Source of the DNA: Antedon mediterranea
Lineage: Eukaryota > Echinodermata > Crinoidea > Comatulida > Antedonidae
Assembly: GCF_964355755.1 (NCBI RefSeq)
Contig: NC_092678.1
Span: 22,920,365 to 22,984,364, forward strand
DNA: 64,000 nt
Direction of reading: 5' to 3'
Every line of letters begins with the position of its first letter. Position 1 is the stretch's first letter. Below, piece after piece: positions 1 through 12,700 of the stretch. The notes under the pieces were generated by a model that saw only the letters and a list, made by a program, of their open reading frames with translations, did not search any database and had not been told where the DNA came from. Both the position numbers and the translations under genes were made by a program.

Positions 1-2252
1 CGTGACTGAAATTACGAGACGCCGTTAGCGCCCGTTGAAAAATGCATTAACAAAGCTAAAAACCTACAAAACTAATAGTTTATACAATGATTTAAATATA
101 GTTTACAATAAATTGTATAATAAAATACATAAAATATAGAGAAAACTCAAATATAAACTAAAATATTTACAGATATGTGTTTAAAAATGTACAAATCAAA
201 ATGGCCTTCCATAAAATAAAGTGCGCCCTCACGAGTCATACTTTTATCGGACTTGTATGGAATGGTTATACAAGGCATTAATATACGAAACCCGATGCGA
301 TTTGTTAGTTATTGCCTCTGCAAGAGGCAGAATATTATATTTTCACAAATATATTTCTATTTTTTATCATGGAAAAAAGGATTGTATATATTTAAACACA
401 TTACAACCTCCAGTCTACCATCATGATGGATTAAGTAAATTGCGCCGTATTGTATATCTGCTAAAGCGTAATGATCTCCTAGTTAGGGCCTATCTACCTA
501 GTTTTATTCTGGACATTCTTTTTTTTCACAGCATTACTTGCGTGGATATCACAATGCATTGTATATTCGCGATTATAGTCAATGTTAATTTGAGTGAGAA
601 TCATTTTTATATGACAGTCCATTTCGCGTATACGATTTAAATGAATAAAGTCGTCTGAAATATTTTCTTATTGGTTAATCCTTGTGATTGTTAGTTTTGT
701 TTAAGTTTCTTTGAATTGATTCATCCATATCGTATGATGTGTGAGACAATTTCGTCTTTTAGAAAATGTAATCCTGCCACCGAATATTCTTTATGTTTGA
801 GACGTCTGACGGATAACTTTGTTATTCTTTTATGTTTAATAACTAATCTTCATCTTCACTTTTTGGGACAATAGCCTACATCTTTTAAGTTTAAAACGTC
901 ATTTATAAGCAATTGAATAAGCCAACAAATTAAACTACAGTGTTCTTCCAAGCTTTATAAATATTATTCAAATTCATTAAAATGCGTCGGACTCGGCGGA
1001 AAACAATATTTGAAATAAATGTATATAAAAAGTTTTTTGTGGACTTTACTTTCTCGTCCCAAGTTAGAACTTTCAGGTCAGGCCGTGGAGGTGAACCAAT
1101 CGTTTATGACATGCTTTTGTGTATAAAATGTCCAATAATAATTATCATTGTAGGACTACTCTCCACCAAAAAAACTTTATAATGTATTTATTACGTCACG
1201 TCTTAAAAAAAGGAGAATTGGGTAATACAGTATGTTGTCGTTTCTCGCGAATCTTACATCACACTCCCACATCTCACTCTCTTTTATTTAGTGAAATGTG
1301 AATGGTGGAAAAACGGGAAAATACGTTAACTTTAGAATACTTTGAATTCTGGAAGACGACTTCGAACTTAAAGAATCGTCATGAATGACGTTTATTGGCT
1401 CAAACTTCACACATCGGTACGATGTGGAGGCCAGACGGATTCAGAGAGGATCAAACCGGCAACTCCTCCTCATTGGCAGTGGGGGAAGTGGTTGGTGGTG
1501 GCGGGTGAAAAGAGAAAATGAAAAATGTTGATTTAGACGAATCCCGACCAGCCCCTTTGATACGCTCTAAATAATTGTAGGAAAGTGAAAGGCCTACTTG
1601 AGGTAGTATCTTCGTATAGGCCTACGCGTAATTGATTATCCTTAAATGATTGGTTCTTACTCTAATTAAGATTATAATCGCGAATGGCAGTTCAAAATAT
1701 GCAATGCATTGTGATATCCACGCAAGGAATGCTGTGGAAACAAAAATGTCCAAAATAAAACCAGCAGAACTAGTAAATCATTACGCTCCAGCAGATATAC
1801 AAATATACACTTTATCCATCATGATGGTATACTGGAGGTTGTAATGTGTTTAAATATATACAATCCTTTTTTCCATGATAAAAAATATAAATAAATTTGT
1901 GAAAATAAAATATTCTGCCTCTTGCGTAAAAAAAAGGCAATTACTAATAAACCGCATCGGGTTTCGTACATTTATGCCTTGTATAACCATTCATATACAA
2001 GTCCGATAAAAGTATGACTCATGAGGGCGCACTTTATTTTATGGAAGGCCATTTTGATTTGTACATTTTTAAACACATATCTGTAAATATTTTAGTTTAT
2101 ATTTGAGTTTTCTCTATATGTTATGTATTTTATTATACAATTTATTGTAAACTATATTTAAATCATTGTATAAACTATTAGTTTTGTAGGTTTTTAGCTT
2201 TGTTAATGCATTTTTCAACGGGCGCTAACGGCGTCTCGTAATTTCAGTCACG
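1..2252. mobile_element. Large foldback DNA element with ~0.6-kb terminal inverted repeats
   Basis: The first ~620 bases reappear as reverse complement at about 1640-2252. The outer 250 bases of the two arms are nearly identical; the inner parts (for example 300-580 against 1670-1980) carry more indels. The outermost visible bases read CGTGACTGAAATTACGAGAC on the left and their complement on the right. About 1 kb of unique AT-rich sequence lies between the arms. No transposase frame is visible, and the 139-codon frame at 221-640 lies inside an arm and has no recognisable product. The left edge coincides with the window edge, so the element may extend further left and no target duplication can be read. 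It is probably a non-autonomous foldback/MITE-like DNA transposon. Confidence 0.85.
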
Positions 2253-2489
2253 CTTCGTCGCATTCGCTGTACACAATAATACGACATGAGGTGGTTATAA
2301 ATTAGGTATAAAAGTCTAATTTTCTCGTAAAATCCCAAGTTTTGCAAGACGCAACATCAAGAAATGTTATTACCTATATACATAGAACCTACGGGTGAAA
2401 TTTTATTAGGGTACGTTCTTATACCATGGTGAGGGTGATTTTTGCCTGGACTATATTTGTTTACATTGATTTGGTGGCGTGCCGCATTG

Positions 2490-3085
2490 CCTACTGGGTA
2501 ATCCGCTTGCCGGAATGGCTGCCGCGCCCATCAAAGATTATATAGCGCCGCTACGCGGCGCAAGATAGGTAACTGTTGCCAAGCTCCTATCTTATAACAC
2601 TACGCGCCCAGTAAATCCATGGACGCCATTCGGGCGGACAGGTTATTATTGTGATTTAAATGTAAATGGTTTAAATGTTGCGGTCCGCCTCGAAGTATCT
2701 GTGGTTAACCATCTTTATGTTTGATTCATGGAAAAGGGAAGAAATTATGTAAACAAAGTAAAATAAAAGTTTCTTTGGGATCTGGACACTTTCCGATTAA
2801 TTCTGTGTGTTTACATTGATGTGTTTGGTTAGACAACTTCGTTCTTTAACCGAAACATCGTGGATATATTGCCTTGACAACGACTTTATTCCGGTTCAAA
2901 CTTGTCCGCCGGAATGGCGTCCATGGATTACAAAGGTCTCACCCAGTTACCTATCTTGCGCCGCGTAGCGGCGCTATACAATCTTTGCTGCCCATGCAAT
3001 TATCATTTTTCGAGCGTCAGTTCCATATCTTGCGAGTGGCGCTATACGGTCTTTGGTACAGCGTACAGAAGTACTTGCAGCAAAG
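2490..3085. repeat. Second inverted-repeat (MITE-like) element
   Basis: Bases 2541-2641 (GCGCCGCTACGCGGCGC, then a block containing AAATCCATGGACGCCATTC) reappear as reverse complement at 2903-2980, with about 260 bp between them. A diverged echo of the palindrome follows near 3030-3050. The arms are GC-richer than the surroundings. No coding potential is recognised. Confidence 0.65.
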
Positions 3086-5560
3086 AATATTGCGCGCGCG
3101 TGCGCTAGTACATTATAAAGTTCGATTGATTGATTTTGGAACGAAACATCCCATAACTACGTCCTATTAATTAATAACAATTATGTAATATTGTCAATTC
3201 ATAATGCATGCTTTGATGACTAAATAAAATAATAAAGTGTCGTGGATATATTTGTTAATATATTGAATAGGGTATGAACAATATTAAATTAATAAAGGAA
3301 AATTATTACAAATGAATTGATGAACGAGTCTCTGAAAGTTTGTGTCAAAAACACACAGAGAGCCATATACTGTATAAAAAGAGGGGTGAATTTGTGTGTT
3401 TTTTGTATTGGTTCATGCTTTGATGTATTCTGACTTGCATGTAGGCCCTAGCATTTATTCTTTTGTTATTATAGACACAATATATATATGCTACCAAATT
3501 AATACCATTAATAAAATTAATTACTAAAATAAAAACGGAATATAAGCGTTATTTCATAGACAAAAAAATCTAAAAATAATGCATGAACTATAGGAAAACG
3601 CTATACAAAAGAGACGCGCGCGCCCTCAGCGTGCGAATTCTTTGACACAAAAATGGCTTCTAATTTTCAATGTCGTAACTCTCTCTATATATGGCTCTGG
3701 TTGGCGCGTGTGAATACTGCCCTCAAAATGAAATGAAAATGACGTCCTTTGAAAACGTCCTTGATTGTTTTTACAAATTATCCGTTGTTTTTTACTTATT
3801 TATTATTGTTTAACTTGACTTTTATGAAAATATGGTTTAGTTGTTTTTTTCTATACTATTTGTTCGTTGTAGTTTTTTTTGTTTGTTCGTTGTTTTTTGA
3901 CATTGTTTTTAATTTTTACTATTAAGGCCCTAATTATTTCAATTTCAATTAAAATAATTTTTTTTTTTATTGTCTGGTCTAGTAATCCTAATAAATTATT
4001 GCTCTACTAATGTGAAAACTAACGTTTTAAACTGACTGTCAAATTCATGGCTGTATGGTTATGAAATTGTTAATTCATTGTTAAGTTACATCACCTGCGG
4101 CTTCTTCAATTTTTCTAATGAACCCGGTAGGCTTATTCAGTATTATTTGTGTTATCGGCTACAGTATAGAAACTGGACCGACGTATTTGTCCTTTACACA
4201 AAGTTTAAAGTCTTCTTTTATGGTTAAATTATTTTGAGAATTGGCCAACAAAAACAAGACTGAACAGTTTAATAATGTTTAAGTGAACCTGAAGAAATTA
4301 TGTAAATAGTCGGTACCTTGACAACGGGCACATTTTGAAAATGTTTAATCGTCTATTGATATGCTTAATTGAAGCTCAACAATAACGCATTCTTTGTGAC
4401 AGTGTGGTACTTCGCAGAGTAGGGAAATCATAATATTATCAGTAAGTTTAGCGATTTGCTTAGAGAATTGGCCATTTGAAACGAAAACAAGACTATGAAC
4501 TAAACCAATGTAAGTAAATAATGTTCAAATGAACCTGAACAAATTGTATAAATAGTCGGTCGGTTAACAACGGGCACTTTTTGAAAAACACAAACCAACC
4601 AACTAAACCATTTGTTAGAACGTCATCGATCGATTAATATATTGACTATCATTATATTGAAGCGCACACACAAGACACCCCATCACAATATGGGACAGAT
4701 GTAACTGTCACCATATCAAATCATATCTGCTGTTTTCGGAGAATTATTGTCAATAAATCAATTGCATGATTTATAAAATTAACACGTCTGTTGGCGTGTT
4801 TGTCCACCGTACTATGGGAATAAACAAAATTATTACCAATTCATCCATTGTTTTTGTGTTGGCCTACTCTTTCTCACACCTAAAAGCAGATACTTCTTTC
4901 AAATGAATTTAATATGACGTCATGCTTATGTGTTTTAGTCAACATAACTTTTGATAGATTGTTGTTGAAAGTAATATACATTATAACATGACATTGTCAG
5001 AGGTTATTGTCAGAAATATTTGTATTCTGTAACTATAGCAAATCGATCAAATTTTGAGATAATTTTTATTGATAAAAATCAATTATTAAGCAATTATCCT
5101 GCAAACTGTGTATGCCATTTCCATTAACTATGAAGCAATGTTGATCCGTAAAATATACAAAAAGTCATTTGTACAAGCAACCATATTTTGTGCAAACATT
5201 TCGCCCTTAAAATGTGCAAAAAAACAACCATGGGTGATGAATTCCTACAAATTTTTTTCCACTCTGCTTCAATGAAATATATTATTATAATACAAAATTA
5301 CATCCAAAAAAACTTTTTTAATCAAAGGCATTGTTATAGTTGTCAATGTTAATAGGCCTATGACGTAATTAAGACGTTATTCCAAGATGAATTATGTCGT
5401 TCATTATAATTATTGTTTTCGTTAGCATTACATTTTGCAACAGTACCGCTAAACTGTAGAATTTGCAATGTTTAGGCCTATTGGTAGCCTTAAAAAATGC
5501 CAAATTTAATTTCCAGGTTTACCTATTGAATTTAAAACCAATACAAAACGTAACGAAGCA
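3086..5560. other. AT-rich non-genic stretch with one imperfect tandem repeat
   Basis: I see no gene here. The only structure I can support is an imperfect direct repeat: 4237-4340 and 4464-4585 both run from AGAATTGGCCA through AATAGTCGGT to CAACGGGCAC. The rest is AT-rich with short homopolymer runs. Confidence 0.6.
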
Positions 5561-5689
5561 TAAATGCAATGCATATGTTATTTAATCAATGCCATTGCGA
5601 TGCAAAACGAATTGTATACGGTAGGTTGTTTATTTAATATTAGTACACCTTTTATATTATTATTATACTCTTATTCAATACCTTTATGG

Positions 5690-5860
5690 TTTTCTGCCGT
5701 GGTGCAGATGCATGCCAGGTCCGACATTATATCGAAGGCTTTACTTCAACAAAGGCGAATTTATTTCTCATGGCGCTAAAAACACCGTATATTTATGAAT
5801 TGGTGTTTATGCCCTTCGACGAAATAGTATAATATCAGACGCTCAAATAGTTTTGAAAAG
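5690..5860 (+). repeat. Dispersed NLR-flank repeat, copy 1
   Basis: This block contains GTGGTGCAGATGCAT, AAGCGAAT-like and TTTATGCCCTTCGACGA segments. They match copies at 17273-17440 and 17646-17821, and more weakly 29790-29890. It probably marks an old segmental duplication rather than a gene; the short frame at 5564-5779 differs between copies. Confidence 0.6.
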
Positions 5861-5914
5861 AAAATGACACAAGGAATATGAAACACTTCATTAAAATGTT
5901 GAACAATTCCATTT

Positions 5915-6035
5915 TTAGTCGGATGCAACGCGACTCTACAGCTTACTATGTCGGTCAGTTGGTCGGTCGGTTGGTCGGTCGGTCGGTCGGTTGGTCGGTC
6001 GTTAAACACTAACTTGTATATGGCCTTGTCTTGAT
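5915..6035 (-). repeat. Dispersed repeat carrying a (CGGT)n microsatellite, copy 1
   Basis: The order is GCGACTCTACAGCTTACTATG, then about 55 bp of GGTCGGT/GGTTGGT units, then AAACACTAACTTG. The same unit in the other orientation is at 14085-14190 and 57460-57550, so the microsatellite is an internal part of a dispersed element. The antisense frame TDRPTDRPTDQ is a translation of the microsatellite, not a protein. Confidence 0.7.
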
Positions 6036-6599
6036 ATCAGTTTCATGTAGCTAAGTCCATTTTTCACAGTATATTCCTTATGGCCAGGAATCGATGTGGT
6101 TATGTTTTCACGGTGCGCAATCAAAAATTACGCGGTCTACGCACGATTTAACGAAATCACGTTTGTAATCATATCTTCAGAAGCATGAATCACAATTAAA
6201 TCAAATTTGGTACTCATAAATTTCAGGGCATCAATCATCATGGCAATACAATTATGTGCGTAGCGCATGTAACGCATGCGTACGCGCGCTTAACATTTTC
6301 AAAATGTTCAACATTTTTTTCGATGAAATAAGAGTCGTTTTAGAAATTTTAAGCGGTTAAAAAATTGCCATGAGTGCGCAGATTTTTGCACGCGCACTGC
6401 GCGTTAAATGTTAATATGCACTTTTTTTGCCCGATTTCTGTTTTACAGCCTTTCTTTAATAATATCATCATATTTGATTTACTTTTCAACTCGAAATTAC
6501 GTTATACGAGCACGTCAAAAGTGACAGGCTACGCACGTGCAAATTTAAAAATATAAATGTTTTTAAACATTTTCAACATTTTTTTATGTTCAGCAATTT

Positions 6600-6680
6600 C
6601 GATTGGTCGGTCGGTTGGTCGGTCGGTAAACACTAACTTGAGCACGCGACTGCAGCCATCTATATGGCATTGTTGTAAAG
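6600..6680 (-). repeat. Dispersed (CGGT)n repeat, copy 2
   Basis: GGTCGGTCGGTTGGTCGGTC is followed by GTAAACACTAACTTGAGCACGCGACTGCAG, matching the other end of the same element. Bases 6036-6600 between copies 1 and 2 hold GCGC/ACGCAC-rich words and no gene. Confidence 0.65.
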
Positions 6681-6765
6681 ATATTTGTAATACACAAATT
6701 AACCTTTTGGTGATCCATGCAAATTTCTGAATATTTTAATTAACTTTAGAATGACACCAATGATC

Positions 6766-7627
6766 AAAACAGACAGACACCAGCAGAAAATATAGAAATT
6801 ACAAATTTACAACAACAATATAACTAGTAAATACAACTGTTTAATGGTAATCCTACATTATTGTACACCTTGTATATTTTAATAGCAACTTAAATAAATG
6901 AAAGCAAGTAAAATGAATTGATAAATGACTATATATATTATATTAAAAAATACAAAGAACACAGCAAGTGTAGTCTTATAAAATGTTAAACCGATTCCAT
7001 GGTTTGTTATCATATAACCTCACGTATATTTCTAATAGATAAAAACCAAACCAAATCAATAATAAAACAGATTTGCGATTAATAATATAAATTTTAAAGC
7101 AATCGCAGACATTAAATATTGAAAACATAGCTAAAAAAAAAACTAATATTAAAAGCTAAAGTAAATTTTTTAAAACACTTGATTGTTTTATTTGTCTAAA
7201 TGCAATAGGATTATTGAGCTATCCTTATTGTTCATAGATTATTATGTTCATAGATATTACATTGCCTTATAATAATAATGTCTGATAATGTACTGTACCA
7301 TTTTTATAACCTTCACCTAGCATTTTATTTATAACGGTACCGTATCTTTTTATAAAAAGACGTATCAAGTTTGAAAATAAGATGATATATTAGATAGTAT
7401 TCTTCCGATGACAGATTAACATTCTATTTAAATCTGTAATTCTTACGTGGTGATATCAAAATATCGTGCAATTATTTGACTAAAAATATAATGTTTCTAA
7501 GATACTTTAATTGAAATTTATAACACATGTATGTCACTATCGATATTCGAAACATCATTCAGTTCTAAAAAGATACAATTTTAGATTTACTTTGAATATT
7601 TCTTCTCTACATTATCCCGCATATCAA
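6766..7627 (-). other. 3' flank of NLR gene A, duplicated behind NLR gene B
   Basis: This AT-rich sequence aligns in patches with 22291-23221. Shared words include GACACCAACAGAAAATA-like (6772 and 22297), ATAGATAAAAACCAAACCAA (about 7037 and 22570) and the segment around 7440-7470. Because it lies immediately downstream of the stop codons of both NLR genes, it probably includes their 3' UTRs. No gene of its own is seen. Confidence 0.6.
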
Positions 7628-9711
7628 CTACAGTATTTGTGTGATTGTAACAAAAACCCAACCAAAACATTCCAAACGTTTAGCAAGTTCTAATATGTGA
7701 CCTAAAGAAGTCGAGTCCCATTCATATGAATAATTTTGAGAAGAGAGGCGAAATTTCTTCAATTTAACAAAAGTACTACTACATTCCCATATCACTGACT
7801 TAATACGTTGATTATTTAGTGTTTCCGAATCACTAGACAAACGTATATAGAGAAATTCCAAGTCAGGAAAGGTTTGAAATAATTTGCACATTTGTGATCC
7901 AGTCAACTGTTCGTCATCTTCAATATAATAAAACGAACGTATTTCCTCAACTAAATGATATGTCTTCCATTCATTTGAGAGAATTGTAAGAGCTTTATCG
8001 CCCCATTTGTCAAATAGTTTTATTAAATATCTGTCGTACATTGATGGCATAATTTCATATTCTGCTTTGTATAGTTGTAGTATGATTGATATGTGAGCTA
8101 CAATCTTGCTCACCTTTTCAGGTGAATATTCATTTGATTTTATAATTGACACTACATTATTTAATACTGCATTCTGATCCTTTTTAAGTTTGTATAAAAA
8201 CAATGTTAGACATTTTATTAGGTGGAAATTGTCCCTTTTTCTAAGAAAAGTTTTAAAGGAATTGCTTAGATATTCAAAATGTATTTTCACTTCTGGAGAT
8301 ATTTGGTTGTCCAATGAATTCAGTACCTTTTCTTGGTATGTTTTATTTACATATATGAAATATTTTGAAAATGAATAATAATTAGAAGCCCTATTTACCC
8401 ACCAGTGTTTCATTAGTTTGTCGGCATTCGGACCTAGAAAACTAATAGTGAAAAATCTTGTCATGTGTAAATAAGTGTTCGTCCTTATTTTCTCACATTC
8501 CTCAGAATCTAAAGTCTCTATTTCTTTAGACAAGTAAAATGCGGCCAGTGCCTCAGACAATGACTTATGTGGAAATCGGTAAGTCTCCACAAAAGTATCC
8601 TGAAAAGTAGGAGGATCTTTGTAAACAAATCCTAATTTCAGCGATAAGTCAACTAAACTTTCATTTTCTACGGTTTCAAGCAATTGTATTTTAGTAAAAT
8701 GAAGTGCATTATTCTGTAAAGCAATGTAACTAACGTTTCCTAATAATAAAATTGCATATTTATAATTAGGTGGAATGCTCTCAAACTTTCCTATAGGTTT
8801 TGTAGTAGGTCTATCGCCTCTGTTAATATACTGATTTAAAGTTAAACGGAAATATTCTGTATAAAAATGTTGAAAATCTTCATAAAATAATGTATCGTTA
8901 TATTGCCACGCAGTACACAATTTAAGTAATATAAATGGTGATGATAAGAGTGATCTAGTGGTGTTAGCAGCAATCCAATTTTCTGTTGAATCAAACTTAT
9001 GTGTAGTAATCAATGAATGACCCAGATATGGTTCTCCAATAAATCTGAAATATCTGTTAATATAATGCTTTATATTTTCTGTATCGAATCCTTCTACTTT
9101 TACATGCATGTCATAACATTTATATACACTTTCAGCAAAACCTGGTCGTGAAGTAAGAATAACTGTGCTGTATGGTAGTTCTTCACATTTTAATATTGGA
9201 ATATCCACCCCAGATTTTAACTCATCAAATCCATCTATTAGAACAATAAATTTGTTGTGGTATTTCTGAATAAAAGATTTTATTTTAATTGGGGAAATAT
9301 CTGTGTTTTTAGATAAAACCCATTTAACATTATCGGCAATTATATCTGTGATGGTTTGGCCTGCCTCGATATCCCTCACGTTTACAAGAAATAATATTTT
9401 ACCAGCAAACGTATCATCAGAATCGGTTGCCCAATTGTAAGATATATATCGAAGTAAAGCTGTTTTACCCATTCCCCCATTTCCTGTCATCAACACCTTT
9501 CTTGAGTCTCTAGACTTTATGATATCCAGTAATTCTTGCAATGTGTGCTTTTCGTTTTTCTTTCTTGATGTAGTAGTATATATAATTGGATCGGTAAACA
9601 TCTGCGAAATATTGTAATTTTCAAACTGTGAGTTCCACGTTGGTGGTCTTATATTCGGGTCTTTTAATTTGTTTTTCTGTTCTGCCCTTAAAAGGTTTCG
9701 AATAAGCTCAT
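7628..9711 (-). CDS. NACHT exon of NLR gene A
   Basis: One exon encodes about 693 residues. The Walker A motif GNGGMGKT is about 77 residues in, Walker B FIVLIDGFDEL about 155 residues in, and a sensor-like ILTSRPGF follows, all typical of NACHT ATPases of the STAND class. The helical region after NACHT ends in a short LRR-like stretch (FPDLEFLYIRL, LKKFRL). The acceptor TTTCAG/AT at 9712 joins in phase 1, making the Asp of the N-terminal DELIRNLL. The reading frame continues seven codons upstream into the intron, but that part is not expected in the protein. There is no long LRR array, so ligand sensing by LRRs is not evident. A 3' exon beyond the stop is not seen. Confidence 0.9.
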
Positions 9712-12700
9712 CTGAAATTAAGACAATTATCAAAGTTTACATGTGTTGACGATGTAGATTGGTGTGGTGAACTTGACTGCTTAGTCCTGGGTTGGGTTCA
9801 AGGGTGGCGCCAGGATCTTCCCGACGCGGGGGCTACATTCCCCGACGAGGGGGCTATGCGAGCGAAGCGAGCATCACAAGGCTGGGGGCCAGGGGGCCGC
9901 CAAGGGCCCTCGCTGGGGGTCCAGGGGGCGAAGCCCCCGGAAGCAACGCGTTCTAGCGTCATTTGAGGTCATTTTAATCAGATTTAGGGTAGCCATTTTT
10001 TCCATTTTTTATAATGCATAAATAAAATACTGCGTGCAAAAAAACGATGCGCGATGACTGTTTCAATCCATATTTTTCAATTTAAAAAATAAAAGTTTAA
10101 AGAAAATTTAGAAAAATAGAGTTGGAGGTCCTAGAAATTGGACTTATTATACTTCAAAACATGAAACAAAATATATAAGTCCCTATCATGGTTTTGACTG
10201 AGCTAAGAAATGTTTTAAAAATAGAGATGTTAGGTCCCGGAAAATGCACTTCTTGTACTTCGAAATATGACCAGCTTTATTGTTGGGGGGCTGAGCTAAG
10301 AAAATGTTTAAAACTAGAGCTGCAGGTCTTCAAAAAATTGCATTTCATACTTTGGAAACATCAGGCCCAGAGGCTTAAAAAACGCAAGCGTAGACCTTTT
10401 TCAGTCGGGGAAATAAGTTTATTCCTCCCAAGTGTATGCCTGCGTACCATCTGGCCTTCCGGGTGGTGAGAAATTCATGACATACAGGACATTGAAAATT
10501 TAATAACTTAGCTATAATAAGATGTTGGCTAAGCGAAAATGGCATGTTTTTTTGTTTAGTAATGGATGAAATATTTATTTTAGGTGCCCCACGGTACAGA
10601 AGGTTACTTGTAAATTAAAAAATTGGTGAACATACGAACAATTAACATAATTCGTTTTTGCTGTAGTGTAGCGTACGTCGACACAGTACACGACGTAACC
10701 GTCGGTAAACTTCGCCTGGAAAATAACTACAGTACACATTTTGGTCCCTGGATGGAACATGATATCACGACCCAACGTTGAACGATTCGTACAAAGGGAT
10801 ACCGCCAGACAAGTGCGTACCTATAGCTATTGTTTAGTAGTAAGTTAGATCGCTGGCAATAATGAATGCATATAAAGTGCATAATATCACTCTGCCGTAC
10901 TCTCACGGTCAATGAAACGTCGAGGTTTTCTAGGCGCTGAAGCTACGAAGTGAACGCGAACGAATTATATTCCCCGACAAAAAGTACCCGAACCGTCGGT
11001 AAACTTCGCCTGGAAAATAACTACATTACACATTTTGGTCCCTGGATGGAACTTGATATCACGCGTCTCGACCCAACGTTGAACGATTCGTACAAAGGGA
11101 TACCGCCAGACAAGTGCGTACCTAGCTAATGTTTAGTAGTAAGTTAGATCGCTGGCAATAATGAATGCATATAAATTGCATAATAGCACTCTGACGTACT
11201 CTCAATGTCAATGAAACGTCGCGGTTTTCTAGGCGCTGAAGCTACCAAATGAACGCGAACGTTTTTTACTGTACTGTATATTATATTCCCCGACAAAAGT
11301 ACCCGTGTTCCCTTCGGTAACCGTCGGTAAACTTCGCCTGGAAAATAACTACATTACACATTTTGGTCCCTGGATGGAACATGATATCACGCGTCTCGAC
11401 CCAACGGTGAACGATTCGTACAAAGGGATACCGCCAAACAAGTGCGTACTAGCTATTGTTTAGTAGTTAGATCTCTGGCAATAATGAATGCATAAAAGTG
11501 CATAATAGCCCTCTGACGTACTCTCACGGTCAATGGAACGTCGTGGTTTTCTAGGCGCTGAAGCTATATGAAGTGAACGCGAACGTTTTTTACTGTATAT
11601 TATATTCCCCGACAAAAAGTACCCGTGTTCCCCGACGGGGGGGGCTAGGGCTCCCCGACGAGGGGGCTAGAGCCCCCGTAGCCCCCCCCCCCCCCCCCCC
11701 CCGCTGGCGCCACCACTGGTTGGGTTGGATGTAGGGTAAAATAAGAATTGATTTACAATTAAGGTTACTAAAAATTATAAAACACTAAATCTAAAAAAGA
11801 GTTAAAGAAGTGCCATACAACTTAAGCGAACTACATTCATAATAATAAAATATTAATCCTAATTACCGTCTTTTAATAATATGGTATCTGGAATCACACT
11901 GTAAAGTACACCTACCATGACGACAATCAATGCAATGGCCGTTAGGCGTAAAGCTGCAGGAAACGAAAAAAAATGTGTATGCTTTATTATTATATTAAAT
12001 TAAGTTGTAAATAAAGAAGGAAAACATGTTAAATTTTGTAATATTTTGCAACTTATCGTAACACAGGTAAACAGCTGTAAAGATGCCGTTTCAATTAAAT
12101 TAAAGATTCCTTCTTTTGCCGTGTTATGCTTGATATTGTAAATTTAATATATTCACTAATTATATTATAGTCAATAATTATATTCACTAATGTGTACCCG
12201 ACAATTTTCAAAATATAGTTTGGTGAGATTTGGAATAGTAAAAATAATATTTAGGTTATAAAATAACTCAATAAATAATAAATAGACGCAACGTTCCCGG
12301 AAATTGTTTCAGGCGATGCATGCGCATACCAGGACAGTAAATTAAATTCTTTATGTCAAAAAATCAAGGAATTCATGAAAATTCCCTGTATCTGTTGACC
12401 GACACGTCATCCGGAGCTATCAAATTGGACAGAGATGTCATATCACTGGTCATTCACTATTAAATTAACGCTGAGTTTATGTTTTATGTGTTTTTAGCCT
12501 CATTTAAAAATGTTAATTTTCTGTACAGATTTATAAGACCTTCATGAAAAAAAAACTTTACAGAAAATTGGTAATATCACAATGTTTCAGTTTAAGGTAG
12601 ACCTACTGTAATATAAATTGGTCATTTTAACTTTATCAGCTGTTAATTATGTGATGTTTTTTGACCTGCCTCGATGTTTCTGACGTGTAGGCATGGCTAT

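Noticed and set aside
221-640. 139-codon open frame at the left end
   Set aside because: It lies inside the arm of the foldback element. Its mirror copy at 1640-2030 does not keep the frame, and the product looks like random AT-rich translation.
5776-6009. Antisense frame with TDRPTDQPTDQ repeats
   Set aside because: It is the translation of a (CGGT)n microsatellite in a dispersed repeat; other copies have different lengths and no frame.
10188-10912. Several 60-93-codon frames inside the hAT-like element
   Set aside because: They fall in tandem repeats, are not preserved between units, and show no transposase motif.
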